Part shown: positions 12,870 to 23,169 of the stretch, piece by piece | How positions within the stretch are numbered: position 1 is the stretch's first letter | Layout: the number at the start of each line of letters is the position of its first letter | Source: Diphasiastrum complanatum | Lineage: Eukaryota; Streptophyta; Lycopodiopsida; Lycopodiales; Lycopodiaceae | Length of the DNA stretch: 64,000 bases | Direction: 5' to 3' | Assembly: GCA_029204225.1 (NCBI GenBank) | Contig: CM055098.1 | Span: 54,942,282-55,006,281 of the forward strand | Notes under the pieces: model-generated | Told to the model about the DNA's origin: nothing | The model's input: only the letters and a program-made list of their open reading frames with translations | The model's database searches: none | Translations under genes and position numbers: made by a program

Positions 12870-13690
12870 ATCTGGATCCATGAATGCCTTGATCTTCAGA
12901 CTAAGCAATGCACAAATTTGTTGTGTGCATTAACATTGAGTGCTTTCGTGAATATGTCTGCAACCATGTCCTGCGTTCTGCAGTAAGTTAAGCTTACTTC
13001 CTTGCTGAGAACCTTGCCCCTTATGTAGTGATATCTGATTTCAATGTGCTTACTCCTAGAATGAAATCTAGGAATGGCCGATAAAGCAATAGCACTCTGA
13101 TTATCACAAAATAAAATTGTAGGGCTGTACTAATTCAGATTAATATCTGACAATAAATTTCTCAACCAAAACGCTTCCTTGACAGATTGAGAAGCAACAA
13201 TGTATTCTAATTCTGTAGAAGAAAGTGCAATAGAAGTTTGCTTACGGTTGTTTCATGAGATAGGTCCGTCATTGAAGAAGAATGTAAATCCAGATGTGGA
13301 TATACGAGTGTCTACATCTCCTTCGCAATTTGCATCAGAATAACCACAGAGCTGATGAAGATTGTCGTTGCTGACATCTATAGCAGATGCACTGGTCCAT
13401 GGTAGCTCAAATATATCTCATGACTCGTATGAGAGCCTTCCAATGGGTAATTCCAGAATTAGCCATATATTGGCTGAGTGAGCTTACAACAAACGAGATA
13501 TCCTTGCGTACATGAGAGATCCAAGTATAAATCGATAAGGATACTCTCTCATTTGCTCATCTTTCTGCTTGGTCTGGGGACATTGGTCCTTTGATAGATG
13601 CAAGCCTGAATCCATTGGTGAATGAGCTAATTTACAATTCATCAAATTATATCTGTTAAGAACATTGTGAAGATATCTTTGTTGAGTGAT
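12870..13690 (-). pseudogene. Copia F RNase H region
   Basis: The minus-strand reading gives copia RNase H pieces: a STELEYIVASQSVKEAFWLR-type stretch, ILFCDNQSAIALS, RSKHIEIRYHYIRGKV and DMVADIFTKALN. These are the late catalytic and C-terminal parts of pol. Stops and frame changes are present. It continues from the RT at 13700-14053. Confidence 0.78.
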
Positions 13691-13699
13691 GTAAATCAG

Positions 13700-14053
13700 T
13701 CACTTTGTTATGTCTTTGTGGATCTGAATTCTCAGAAAAAAGTAAGCTTCGTCCAGATCAGTCATGTCAAACTTTGAAAACAACATCTGTTTCGAATCCT
13801 TGACCATAATGGTATTGTTGTTGAAGAGCAACGTATCATCCACGTATAAGATGATGATAATGAAGGATTGTTGCACTGACTTGGAATAGACATTGCAATC
13901 AACAGTGCTTGGTTTAAATCCTTGTTCAATGAGGAATGTGTTGATCCTCTGAAACCAAGCTCTGGCAGACTGTTTCAAGCTGTACGGTGCTTTGTGGAAT
14001 TTACAAACATGATTCTTCATACCTTCCAGAACGTATCCTTCGGGCTGGATCAT
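13700..14053 (-). pseudogene. Copia F reverse transcriptase, C-terminal half
   Basis: This 117-codon frame reads MIQPEGYVLEGMKNHVCKFHKAPYSLKQSARAW and then ILYVDDTLLF, so the YVDD active site is intact. Upstream, the leader from the PBS reaches the beginning of this RT half within about 200 bp, showing the deletion of gag to early RT. It differs from element A in sequence and is a separate copia lineage. Confidence 0.88.
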
Positions 14054-14259
14054 GTAGATATCTTCTTGTATAACGCCATTTAGATAGGCTGTTTGTACAT
14101 CAAGTTGATGCCAATGTGGAAGAATTGGTCTAACTGATAGGAGAAACTATCAATGACTTAAGTATGAAAATCTGATACTGAAAATACAGAAGAAGAAATC
14201 AATTACTCTATCGGCTAGTAGAGTCTTGTAGTGTGGAGACTTATCAAGCTATGAAAATA

Positions 14260-14271
14260 GCTCTAATACCA
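14260..14271 (-). other. Copia F primer binding site
   Basis: Minus-strand TGGTATTAGAGC abuts the 5' LTR end (CTCTCCAACA). It differs by one base from the usual TGGTATCAGAGC. Confidence 0.88.
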
Positions 14272-15430
14272 TGTTGGAGAGAGAGGGAGATGTGACGAGA
14301 GGAGAAAGGTGTCATATATAAGAAACGAGAAATTAGCTCAAAAAGGGGGTAAGATGAAGACGAACGAGAAATGAAACATGAACAAGAAACAAACTCGAAC
14401 GAGAAACGAAACACAACGAGAAACGAACTCGAATAGAAAGTGTATGTGTGCAGCGGAACGAGCTATATGGGACTCTCCGTAAGCATGACTACGCCTATCA
14501 GAACGAGCAGAATGTTAGTGATGAAAATCATGGTCATTCTTGATTACGCAGCCAAACCTTAATGAATGAAGCGCTAGGAGAATAATTTGTCACGAATAGC
14601 TAGACAAATTATGCGTCGCGAATGATTCACGAAGAGAGAGATTAAGCTCGATAGATAATTAGTCGCGAATAATTCGTGAAAGACAAGACTAAATATTAGT
14701 CATCTGTTACTAGAATGAGTAACTAGAAAAGTCAGACAAAATGAATGATAAGCATAGCAATATTAACACGGATCTGAACGCAAAACAAAGAACCGTTATC
14801 AGATTAAGTATATCAAGTATACATGTCAATCATGCGGTAGAGCACAAGACAATAGTGGACGAAACCTTGTGCTCTACAAAGCTAATTTGATCTGTAAAGG
14901 AATGAAACCTTATTACTGACAATAAAAAATCAATGCACAAGGCATCTACTTCCTCTATCTCTCTGATAAGCTTCTGATGCTAATTTACATACACTTGATC
15001 TTCAATCAATGATCTCTGATCAATCAATCTCGTCTCATCGTCATCAACATCATCGTCATCGTCGTCCAACTGATTACACAGATGGTATTCAATATATTAC
15101 ACATAATGTTACAAGTGTGCAGATGAAGAAAGTACAAGGTGGATGTGTTGTCTGTAGGAGATCGTGGGTGGCTGCAGTCATTGTCCAGTCTGTTAGCGCA
15201 ATTGCAAGGGGTGATCTTGAAAAGGACGCGACGTCAGTCCTTTGCTGAGGTGAACGTTGGTTGTCACCTGAACACATGTAAAACACAGTGTCGCGATTCT
15301 TTCACCTTTTCTTCACCTGTGAGAATCTGCATGTTAATATGTAGACTACGCGACAACGCGAGTAAATATGCAGCATGAATGGAGGTAGATTAAAATGGGA
15401 TTTAGGAGAGTAGAGGAAATAAATCCAACA
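14272..15430 (-). repeat. Copia F 5' LTR
   Basis: This 1159-bp LTR runs from TGTTGGATTT at 15430 to CCAACA at 14272 on the minus strand. Its first half is also found, inverted, at 29909-30433, again joined to the same gypsy gag position. Confidence 0.92.
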
Positions 15431-15435
15431 GCATA

Positions 15436-15640
15436 AACCTCTAGTTGAAAGCCAAAATCAGGTGAAGACATCAATTTGACTTGATTCAACAAAACCTCCA
15501 TTTGTTGATCTCTCATCAGATTACGATTATTCATATCATTGAGTGCTGTACTCAACTGTTGACAAATCACCATATAAGATGACGCACCTGGATTTGCAAC
15601 TTGATTTGAAGTTTCTTCGGCCATCTCGATATATCTATCC
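15436..15640 (-). pseudogene. Gypsy gag N-terminus
   Basis: The frame starts at the ATG at 15624 with MAEETSNQVANPGASSY and runs to FGFQLEVYA, where element F is inserted. After the insertion it continues at 11725 with GEKKEKKPEVVEDWLAKW. The two together form a gypsy-type Gag start. A near-identical copy, also cut by an F LTR at the same codon, lies at 29721-29908 on the plus strand. Confidence 0.75.
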
Positions 15641-16125
15641 TGGAAATTACTAAATTAAGTTAATAATAGATTAACTCGTAGTGAAGTATTGTTGATCAAA
15701 AACTGACTTATATTGACTCCAGCATGGTCAAATCACTATTTTTAGTCAATTTCATAAACATTACAAGAAACTGAAAAAAACTAAAAATTTCAAGTTTATC
15801 TCTTACAAATTAGTGAATCTCATTTTATAAAGATTTGGGTTCCACCTCTTACATGATAATAGGCGGCCTCTTTTAAAAAACACAACACAAGCTGAGAGAG
15901 AAATTACTGACTCCCACATGGTTTTCAAACTAGATCAAACTTCCAACCAAAGGTGAATTATGGACAAAGTTTGGGTCAACCTCTTTCAAGCACATGGAAA
16001 GCACTGAAAACATCCACAAAAGTCTCAAATACAAGTGGTTTGCATAAAACTATGTGGCTATAACCTCAAAAAATGTCTCGATCTCAAATAGACAAGATTG
16101 GCAAGCTTTTGTTTGAGTTTTTGGA
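15641..16125. other. Non-coding flank of the gypsy relic
   Basis: No gene is seen. The part up to about 15796 is shared with 29550-29720 (inverted) and is the leader of the gypsy element. The rest, to 16125, has no feature I recognise. Confidence 0.5.
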
Positions 16126-16440
16126 TCAAACAAGATCTATCCAAATTGAGTTCTGGATTTTAGTTGGTTTCCCGGAATGATTTGATAAGAAACGACGAGC
16201 TTTGGATCCTCCTATACTTGGTTTGCATGGGATGTTTCCCGTTTTCCCTGAAAGCTTCTCGTCCTTTTGTATTTTAACGTGTCCTTTATGAAGTCCCGCT
16301 TTTGATAAAACTTCTTCCAATCGAGCTATTGCCTTTTTGGCTAATGACTCTGGCTTAGTATTCCAAGCAAACCAAATATGAAGGTATATCAATTTTTCGA
16401 TAATTCTAACCTCTCCATGTAGTGTACAAATGGGCTCCAC
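16126..16440 (-). pseudogene. Unrecognised protein-coding fragment
   Basis: About 100 codons are open on the minus strand: CTLHGEVRIIEKLIYLHIWF, then a Lys/Glu-rich stretch with KKAIARLEEVLSKAGLHKG, then KISGK-type and SKARRFLSN. The composition (helical, charged, no low complexity) looks like real protein, unlike the Ala/Pro-rich continuation upstream of about 16440, where a GC-rich repeat patch begins. I do not recognise the family. It may be an exon of a host gene captured by a transposon, or the end of an old gene. Confidence 0.4.
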
Positions 16441-16449
16441 ATAATTGTA

Positions 16450-16720
16450 GCACCTTGGCGCGTCAAGGTGCGCCAGCCAGGGGCTGGCCAAAAGGGCACA
16501 GGCGGGCACAGTGGCGCCAAGGCGGGCGCACCAGGGGCAGGCAGCAATCAGGTGGCGCCGGGCAGGGGCACCGGCGCTAGGTGGGTGGCGCCGGGTAGGC
16601 AGTGCCTAGGTGGCGCTAGGCAGGGGCACCGGCACCAGGTGCGTGGCGTCGGGCAGGCCCAGGTGGTGGGGCCGAGAACCGGACAGGTGGCACTGGGCAG
16701 TTTCACACCCACTTGCACAC
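16450..16720. repeat. GC-rich imperfect repeat patch
   Basis: The stretch is rich in GGTGGCGCCGGGCAGGGGCACC-like units separated by variable spacers, in sharp contrast to the AT-rich surroundings. The units overlap NarI-like GGCGCC palindromes. A related GC patch with GGCGCC occurs at 55620-55710. Confidence 0.75.
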
Positions 16721-16902
16721 ATGTGAGTAAGCAGGTGGGTTCAATTATATATAGGTACTAGTTTATCTCAGAGATTTTCTTATGGGATAAACCCTGGTGC
16801 CCGACACATGGCAACAGGGCAACTTGTTTAAGAAAAAAAAAATCTCCCTGCCTGGCCCACCCTGACGCGTGCGCAGGGTGCTAAAAATAAGAGGAGCCCT
16901 TC

Positions 16903-17655
16903 GCTTCCATTGCATTGCATTCAAATTTGGGGGAGAAATTCCACCCTAGGAAGGCTTCTCCCAAGAAGAGCGTCCTCTCTACGGTGGTATTGGGGGGTTT
17001 GTCCTCAGAAGGCATGGGCTTTTGCCCTTAGGCTAGTACCACAGATTCTGCAATGGGAGGCAGCACCATTCTCTTCATCAAAAAGTTAAAACTGAGATTA
17101 CGAATGGTGAAGCGAGGTCGTGAAAAAGGAGAAGTCCAAGAATGGTGAAGGGAGGTCGTGGAAAAGGAGAAGTTTAAGGTTGTGCAACGTGCAATGCATC
17201 TTTCTCCAGCAATCGCTCAACAAAAGATGTGATGGATTTTGACTTCCAAAACCCTTACACATTTTTCTTTTTTTTTAAGAGAATCATCCAACCAAAAAAA
17301 AAAAGAATCCATTCGTTCACATTTTCTGCCCACCGATGTTTAGTGAATGTGAAAACCATTACTATTTTTCATTTGTCGTAATTCCTTTGCATGCAATTGT
17401 CGGTATATGTGCATGTCAAAAAAACCTTTCCACACATTTTGCTTGACTAGGTGGCTGAGTTTCTTTTGAAAAAATGAAAATCTAACAAAGGTATCCAAAG
17501 AACTTATAACCGAAGATTTTTGGTATATAGGATACATTGGTTTTAATAAGTAAACCATAATATTGTACAAAAATTTAATATTTTTATGTATGTGCATTTT
17601 GACATATAAGGGAGGCAAGGTTTGAGGAGAACTTTGGACATTTAGGACATTACAA
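16903..17655. repeat. Dispersed repeat G, copy 1
   Basis: It shares about 750 bp with 24400-25155 in the same orientation and, in its second half, with a more diverged copy at 25490-25875. Copy 1 carries an extra 38-bp internal duplication (the GGTGAAG...GTCGTG...GGAGAAG unit, about 17105-17175). No coding capacity is convincing. A transposon fragment is likely, class unknown. Confidence 0.8.
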
Positions 17656-17657
17656 GT

Positions 17658-17887
17658 CTCCTACAGTTTAATTGGCTATTCTGAACTCGCACGTGTGAGT
17701 CCTAGGTGGTAGGTTGACATGGCAAGTGTCTTGTTCACTGGGTTTTCCTCTATACTGAGCTTTACCACACCCAATTTGGTGTCATGTAGCCAAAGATATG
17801 AGCATATGAAGTTTTGCAATTTTGTGAGCAAAATTGGTAAAATTTCTAATTGTTCTAATTGCATGCATGATAATTTCCTATTTTGAA
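17658..17887. repeat. Dispersed repeat J, copy 1
   Basis: It shares about 230 bp, in direct orientation, with 28970-29199 (starts CTCCTACAGTTTAATTGGCT, includes CGCACGTGTGAGTCCTAGG). Function unknown. Confidence 0.8.
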
Positions 17888-17889
17888 GA

Positions 17890-18865
17890 TAGAAATCAAT
17901 TCATTGAATCGTGGGTATACATAGAGGCCTCCTCCACGAGTTTCCGAGCATAAGATATTGTAATGAGATGCTGTTAAACTAATGATTGAAAATCCTTCTA
18001 TTTGCATTCAGTCAATGCTGCATTTTCATGCAATTAGTTTGAATACTTGTGTATGAATATGTTGTTGTTGTTTCTTCTTTATTCCAGGATTGGTTTTGTG
18101 ATTAATATCAAGTAGATGCACAGGGCTTAGTGGCTGATCTTACCCATTCTCATTTGATGCTGCTTCATGCTTGACTCCCTGAGGAGTTTCTATTACAAAT
18201 GTTGAGTGATATTTGTAATAAACACTATAGGATTTGCAGTTCTTAGTTAGATTCTGTTTTGTTGATTTTGGTAAATTCAATAGGAATAAATTCAATCTCA
18301 TTTTTTGTTTCTTGATTAGGTTAGATTAGTAATTATCTACATTTTATAAGAAACCAAAGAACAGATCTCAGATTTAAGTTGAGCTTCAATTATTAGTAAA
18401 GGATCGAAATTAGGCTGTAGATGTGCCGATTGACAAGCGGGGTACACCACCATTTCATTGCAAACCATAGAGTTGAGAAGAGTAGCACCTGTCAGTTGTA
18501 GGCTGATAGGAACCTATTATCATTGTCAATAGAATCAGTAGAAAGTGTGTAGAGAGGATAAGCAAACATTGGCGCCAGTTGCTATTGACAATCTTCTTAA
18601 ATCATGCTAAAGAACTCATGTATTACAGTCCATTTTCCAGTTCTTGTGATTCTGACTGCCTGCTTGCATCCTTGCATTCATCTTTCTCTTTACACGCACA
18701 CATTCAATCTTTTCTCTGAGATCTGCATTATATCAACACCCAACCATACACAGTTCAAGCAATTCACTGCCTCATCACTCTCCACCGTTTCACACTCTTT
18801 TTCAAAGGAGCGAGCCCAGTCTTCGTTTAGAATCGACGTATACACCTGACACCCACAAAAAATAT
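17890..18865. other. Unassigned intergenic DNA
   Basis: No gene, RNA or repeat was recognised here. Short frames lack family resemblance. Confidence 0.5.
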
Positions 18866-18869
18866 AATA

Positions 18870-19470
18870 CATCCGATGTGCACCCAAAAAACTAGACTTT
18901 AAATTGCATCCAACAGATCCTTCGGAATTTTTTCATTTGCATCTTACAAATTTCCATCCCAATTTCATCCGACAGATCCTTCGGAATTTTTGGATTTGCA
19001 TCCGATGAATTCCCTTCCTAAATTCCATCCAGTAGATCATTTGGGATTTTCACATTTGCATTCGACGAATTTCCATCTCAAATTCCATTTGATAGATCCT
19101 ACGGGATTCTCGCATTTGTATCTGACGATTTTTTGTCTGACAATTTCATCCAAAGACTTTTCATCCGACGTTGCATCCGATCACCAGTCTTTACACATTT
19201 TGTCCCATACTTTGCGTCTGTTGCATCCGATGATTTCTTATCTGAAGTGCATCCGATGACCTTGCATTTGATAGTATTGCATCCGACGACCTTGCATCCA
19301 ATAGTGTTGCATCCGACGACTTTGGATCCGACGATTTTAATCCGAAGTGCATCCGACGACCTTGTATCCAACAAGCAGCAGACATCCGCATCTAAGAGTG
19401 TAACCAACAACAGATCTGTCATATTGTCACAGACTTTACATCCGACACTATCACTGTAGTTGCATTCGAC
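18870..19470. repeat. Degenerate minisatellite with GCATCCGACGA core
   Basis: Dozens of variants of GCATCCGACGA, spaced mostly 14-40 bp, fill about 600 bp. The larger unit containing AGATCCTTCGGAATTTT occurs at about 18917 and 18974, with variants at 19035 and 19095. Frames on both strands (with SDDLA/SDARSSDA-type repeats) follow the repeat rather than a protein. It lies just before a gypsy gag start and may be that element's LTR or leader. Confidence 0.7.
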
Positions 19471-19595
19471 GAGCTTCTGCTCAGATTCGACAGAGCATTT
19501 TTTATAGAATTCCTATTGAAAACTTCATTCTATTCTAAGGTCTTGTCAACCCAATATTTGAAAAAAAAAAAAAGGAATAGAATTTGACCAGTTTA

Positions 19596-20922
19596 ATGGC
19601 AAATATACCAGAAGAACTTTTGGATGGATTCACACCGAGCAATCATCCAAATGATGAGACAAGCTCTATCGTCTTAGATCTCAAATAAATCAAAGGCCTG
19701 GAAAATCCAGATGGAGGCGTAATCAATTTGATAACCTTGACAATCAACCTATTCAACATGCTCACCATACCGCAAGATCCGATAAACGAACACCTAGATT
19801 GAAATAACCGGACCCTCATAGATTTTTACAAGTCTTTGAAAATGCATGCGAAGTATATGGAGAATATCCAGACAATGCAAAAGTCCTACTATTCTCAATG
19901 ACCATGGTGGATAAAGCACGAGAGTGGTTGTTTAACCTCGATCATGATGATAGACAAGTGGTTAATTCGAATCATTGTACATGTTCTCTCTTCATTTCAA
20001 TACAAGCAGGTTGGCACTCTTATGAAATGGATCAGAAATGTCCTTGCTCTATATCTCTCTTCGTCCATCTCTCACACTTTCTTTGTACTTGCTAATTGTT
20101 GGATTCGATGTTTATTGGGATTGAATGTTCTTATGCTCTTTGTGAGAGAGAAGAGGAGGGAGAAGGGTGAGTCTCTATCATTGTGGATCTAGTGTTAACG
20201 CTTAGTGTTAATGGATCTTAGTGTTAGTATGCACATGCTGGACTTTGCAATATACTATTGCTCTCATGCGAATGAACCTCCGAGTGACAACTAACCTCGT
20301 CTCCTTGTTGTGGCACAAGCATTACAACACCTCTTTCACAAAATTCAAGGCACAAACCAACAACTACATGAAACAAATCAAAATAGCCAAGCTATCGAGT
20401 CAAGACTAGCAAATCCCGGTTCCACCTCCCGTGAAGTTGTATATACGAGAAAAAATAGATAGGAGCCTATAGGTTATAAATTCATGGTGGAATGTTTGGA
20501 ATAAATATTTTCCCATGAATCAATTTTTCGGAAGGAAAAATTTGTCCACCGCCACCATGTTTTCGGATGGGAAAGCCTTACTTTGGTGGGATGATCTAGT
20601 AGCCAAGGGAAAGCAACCACTAACATGGGATGATTTTTGTATGGTAGTCAAGGAATATTTTCTTCCCTTCTTAAATGTTAATGAGCACTTCCAAAAGCTT
20701 GCTAGATTGGCTATGTCCAAGGGTTTGGAACAATATGTGCAAGATTTTCATGAGTGATTAAATCCATTATATAGTGAGATACCTCCTAAGGTGCAAAAGT
20801 TCGTGTTTATCAATGAGTTACCTAAGGACTACCAAGTAGATGTTCAAAGGAATTATCCCAAAGTCCTAGAAGATGCTATTAGGGCTGCTAAGTTTTTTGA
20901 TGATAAGGAGTCATCAGACTAA
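19596..20922 (+). pseudogene. Ty3/gypsy gag relic(s)
   Basis: The first part starts at the ATG at 19596 (MANIPEELLDGFTPSNHP), has stops, and reaches HRFLQVFENACEVYGEYPDN and MTMVDKAREWLFNL, the usual Gag core (A-x-x-W-L). About 500 bp of unrelated DNA follow. At 20515-20922 a second Gag core reads FSDGKALLWWDDLV, WDDFCMVVKEYFLPF and LARLAMSKGLEQYVQDFHE, then a TGA at 20755-20757, then SEIPPKVQKFVFINELPKDY. The two may come from different gypsy elements. No protease or polymerase follows. Confidence 0.7.
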
Positions 20923-21285
20923 TGAGCAAAAAAAGAATTTCCAGTTTAAACATATAAAGAATAAAGAAGTTGCAAATTAGACATCTTCCAACCCTTATCC
21001 TAAAAAACCAAAACACAATACTAAGAATCATCAAGGTGGCAAGAAGGACCTCAAGAAAGCTTGCAATGAAAAGGTGCATTCCAACTTTTGAGTATCGTGT
21101 TGATAATCATGAATAACTCGGTATTTCAAGTTAACTGGTTCTACGATTTTTAGGAGTTTGCCACGTGAAAGCTATGTCAACTTGACATAGATTAAGAAAC
21201 TTATGTTGAACTTGTTGATGTGTTTTAAAATGATTTACATAGTGGCTTACCACCGAGTAGGAGATGATTCATAAAAAATTGATGT

Positions 21286-21475
21286 ATGAACCACCTGCCC
21301 ACCCTCATCAGTGCTGATGGGCCTGAGTACCTAGGTGGTCAATTAAGCAAAGCCGACTTATGAAGCACTTGCCCACACTAATCAGCCATGGTGGCTAGTT
21401 GCTAGTGGTCCAGATTTTTATGGACCACTTGCCCAAACCCATCAGTACTGAAGGGAGTAAAAGGGGTGTCCCGAA
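21286..21475. repeat. Three-copy imperfect tandem repeat
   Basis: Units beginning ATGAACCACCTGCCC (21286), ATGAAGCACTTGCCC (21360) and ATGGACCACTTGCCC (21420) each continue with a CATCAGTGCTGATGGGC-like hairpin sequence. Function unknown. Confidence 0.65.
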
Positions 21476-21741
21476 ATGACACCAAGGTAAATCTCAGCAC
21501 CACCAACAAAAGAGTATGCCTAACGTTTGTGATCTTGGCAACATGGTGGATCTTTGTGATCATTATGAAGCAATGTGGCCTCAGGTCTTTTTCAAGAAAG
21601 AACAACTATTTTCAAGGAGGAGTCAAGGATCTTCTCCAAGCATGGAAGGAACCAATGGCAAAGTTGCTAGGATGGTGGAATGCCCTTCATGGCGTTTGGG
21701 AATGGATTTCCATTAAGGAGATATCATCATGGGTATGGTGA
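21466..21741 (+). pseudogene. Element-D-type module, C-terminal end (in repeat E copy 1)
   Basis: The frame encodes CGLRSFSRKNNYFQGG, LLQAWKEPMAKLLGWW and the end ISIKEISSWVW followed by a stop. The minus-strand ORF at 37606-37998 ends in the same way (MLGWCK...NIKDALSWIW, stop), with the same spacing between GW and the stop. An overlapping frame reads LGNMVDLCDHYEAMWPQVFF, also matched in element D. No known domain is recognised. See the element D entry. Confidence 0.55.
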
Positions 21742-22462
21742 AAGCACTTCACCATCAGTTTTAGTGGCTGCCTTTCAAACTTTTGTACCTACAAATGATA
21801 TAGGCATAGGGTAGCTTGTACTTAATCTCGAGAGCCAACAAGGCAAATAGTCAAGTTTTCCAAAATAGAATGCAATTTTCTAGATTCTAGCTCTATAAAA
21901 GAGAGGTGCATTTTGATTGGATGGCCATAGATTTGTATGAGACTTTAGGAAGAGCCAAAGGACAAATTGATGTACTTTCCCCCACATGTGAAACAGCTCA
22001 GGTCAATCCAAGCCTCACGATATTTTTATATACATCAATTTGGAACTCATTTGGTAAGTTAAACAAGAATTTGAAGAAATCTTGAGGATTTTTTATGTGT
22101 ATCTCTCTCTTTGCATGCATTTTGGTGGATCCAATGCTTTGATTAGTATTAGTACTTTTCTATGAGGCCTCTATACATACAATAGGCTGAGGTTCACATG
22201 CGTGAACCCTATTTGAACATTATGCTTTGCTTTATATTCCTCTTGCTTATAGATCTACATCAGTGCTCGTAAAAAAGTTTCAAACTAACATTATAAAAAA
22301 CCCACAAAATGATTACACAATCAGTAAAAGATTAAAATAGAATCTGAAAACCTAAAATTTATAACTAAAACCAGCTAATTTTGAGCCATATAAAAAACCT
22401 ATAATCCTAAAATGAAGTTGTAAAAAATGAATTTCAACAATTGGGTTGTTTGTATTTGTTGG
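21513..22462 (+). repeat. Repeat E, copy 1
   Basis: About 950 bp are present again, inverted, at 30434-31372. The repeat covers the end of the D-type module plus about 720 bp of non-coding DNA with the CACATG(T/C)GTGAA-type motifs seen in the LTRs. It probably is the 3' end of a D-like LTR element. Homology stops sharply at TTTGTATTTGTTGG. Confidence 0.85.
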
Positions 22463-23050
22463 TTTTTCGTGAGCATTGATCTACATTGTGTCCATTCTAG
22501 GTGCTACTTTTGATGGAGATGAAGATAGTAATGCAACCAATCACTTTTGTGAATTGAACGAATGACAAAGATTGATGATGTTGTATAGAGAAATTCTCAC
22601 GATCGGGCCATCCTTGTTGGTACCAGTGACAAAATTTGCTTGTTTACATATTGTCCTTAATCTACTCAAGGTATGCTATTCAGTCTTGGGCAGCGCTCGA
22701 GAAACCTCTTTGAGTTATCTAAAAAAAAACCTGCATGTTATAAAACTTCTCAGTTTTTTCAAGACTTTTACTTATAATAAGATATATATGCTTGTACAAA
22801 AATCTTCAAACATTTTATGATGCCGATTTTTGAAAAAATTTGCCCATTCCATTCCTCTACTTTGCAGGTTTTTTGGAGCATTGGTCTTAGGAAGAGCAAT
22901 TTAATCTTGTGTTTTTCTTTCAAAACTCTTGGAGACAAATATGCTTGTCTAACAACAAAATCAACTGTATACTACTAGTAGGGCTGAGAATTTACCAACC
23001 AAAAAGAAATTGAATGCATGCACAATGTGCTTCTGAAGTGCTATGAGTTT
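22463..23050. other. Unassigned DNA downstream of the germin gene
   Basis: No gene or known repeat is recognised. Confidence 0.5.
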
Positions 23051-23140
23051 ATTATGAACAGTAATTGTGCTTATTATGAACAGCTGCAGCGTAATTGTGC
23101 TTATTATGAACATCTGCACCGTAATTGTGCTTATTATGAA
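23051..23140 (-). repeat. 30-bp tandem repeat in the germin 3' region
   Basis: The unit ATTATGAACA(T/G)CTGCA(C/G)CGTAATTGTGCTT is present in full at 23073-23102 and 23103-23132, and partly at 23051-23072 and 23133 onwards. In gene orientation each unit offers TTCATAATAAGC, an AATAAG-type weak polyadenylation element, about 40-120 bp after the stop codon. Confidence 0.85.
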
Positions 23141-23169
23141 GTATTGCTAGTGGCTTGGATTGATGATCT

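Larger units (their letters stand above)
11731..15430 (-). mobile_element. Ty1/copia element with large internal deletion (copia F)
   Basis: This is a minus-strand copia element with two long LTRs, PBS, PPT and target duplication GCATA at 11726-11730 and 15431-15435. In element orientation the LTR begins TGTTGGATTTATTTCC. The interior (12860-14271) is only about 1.4 kb: PBS, short leader, the second half of RT and RNase H. Gag, protease, integrase and the first half of RT are gone, so it could only have moved with proteins from elsewhere, or it was deleted after insertion. Confidence 0.93.

Noticed and set aside
18870-19470. CRISPR-like array of repeats
   Set aside because: Units are degenerate, spacing irregular, plant nuclear context; no cas genes.
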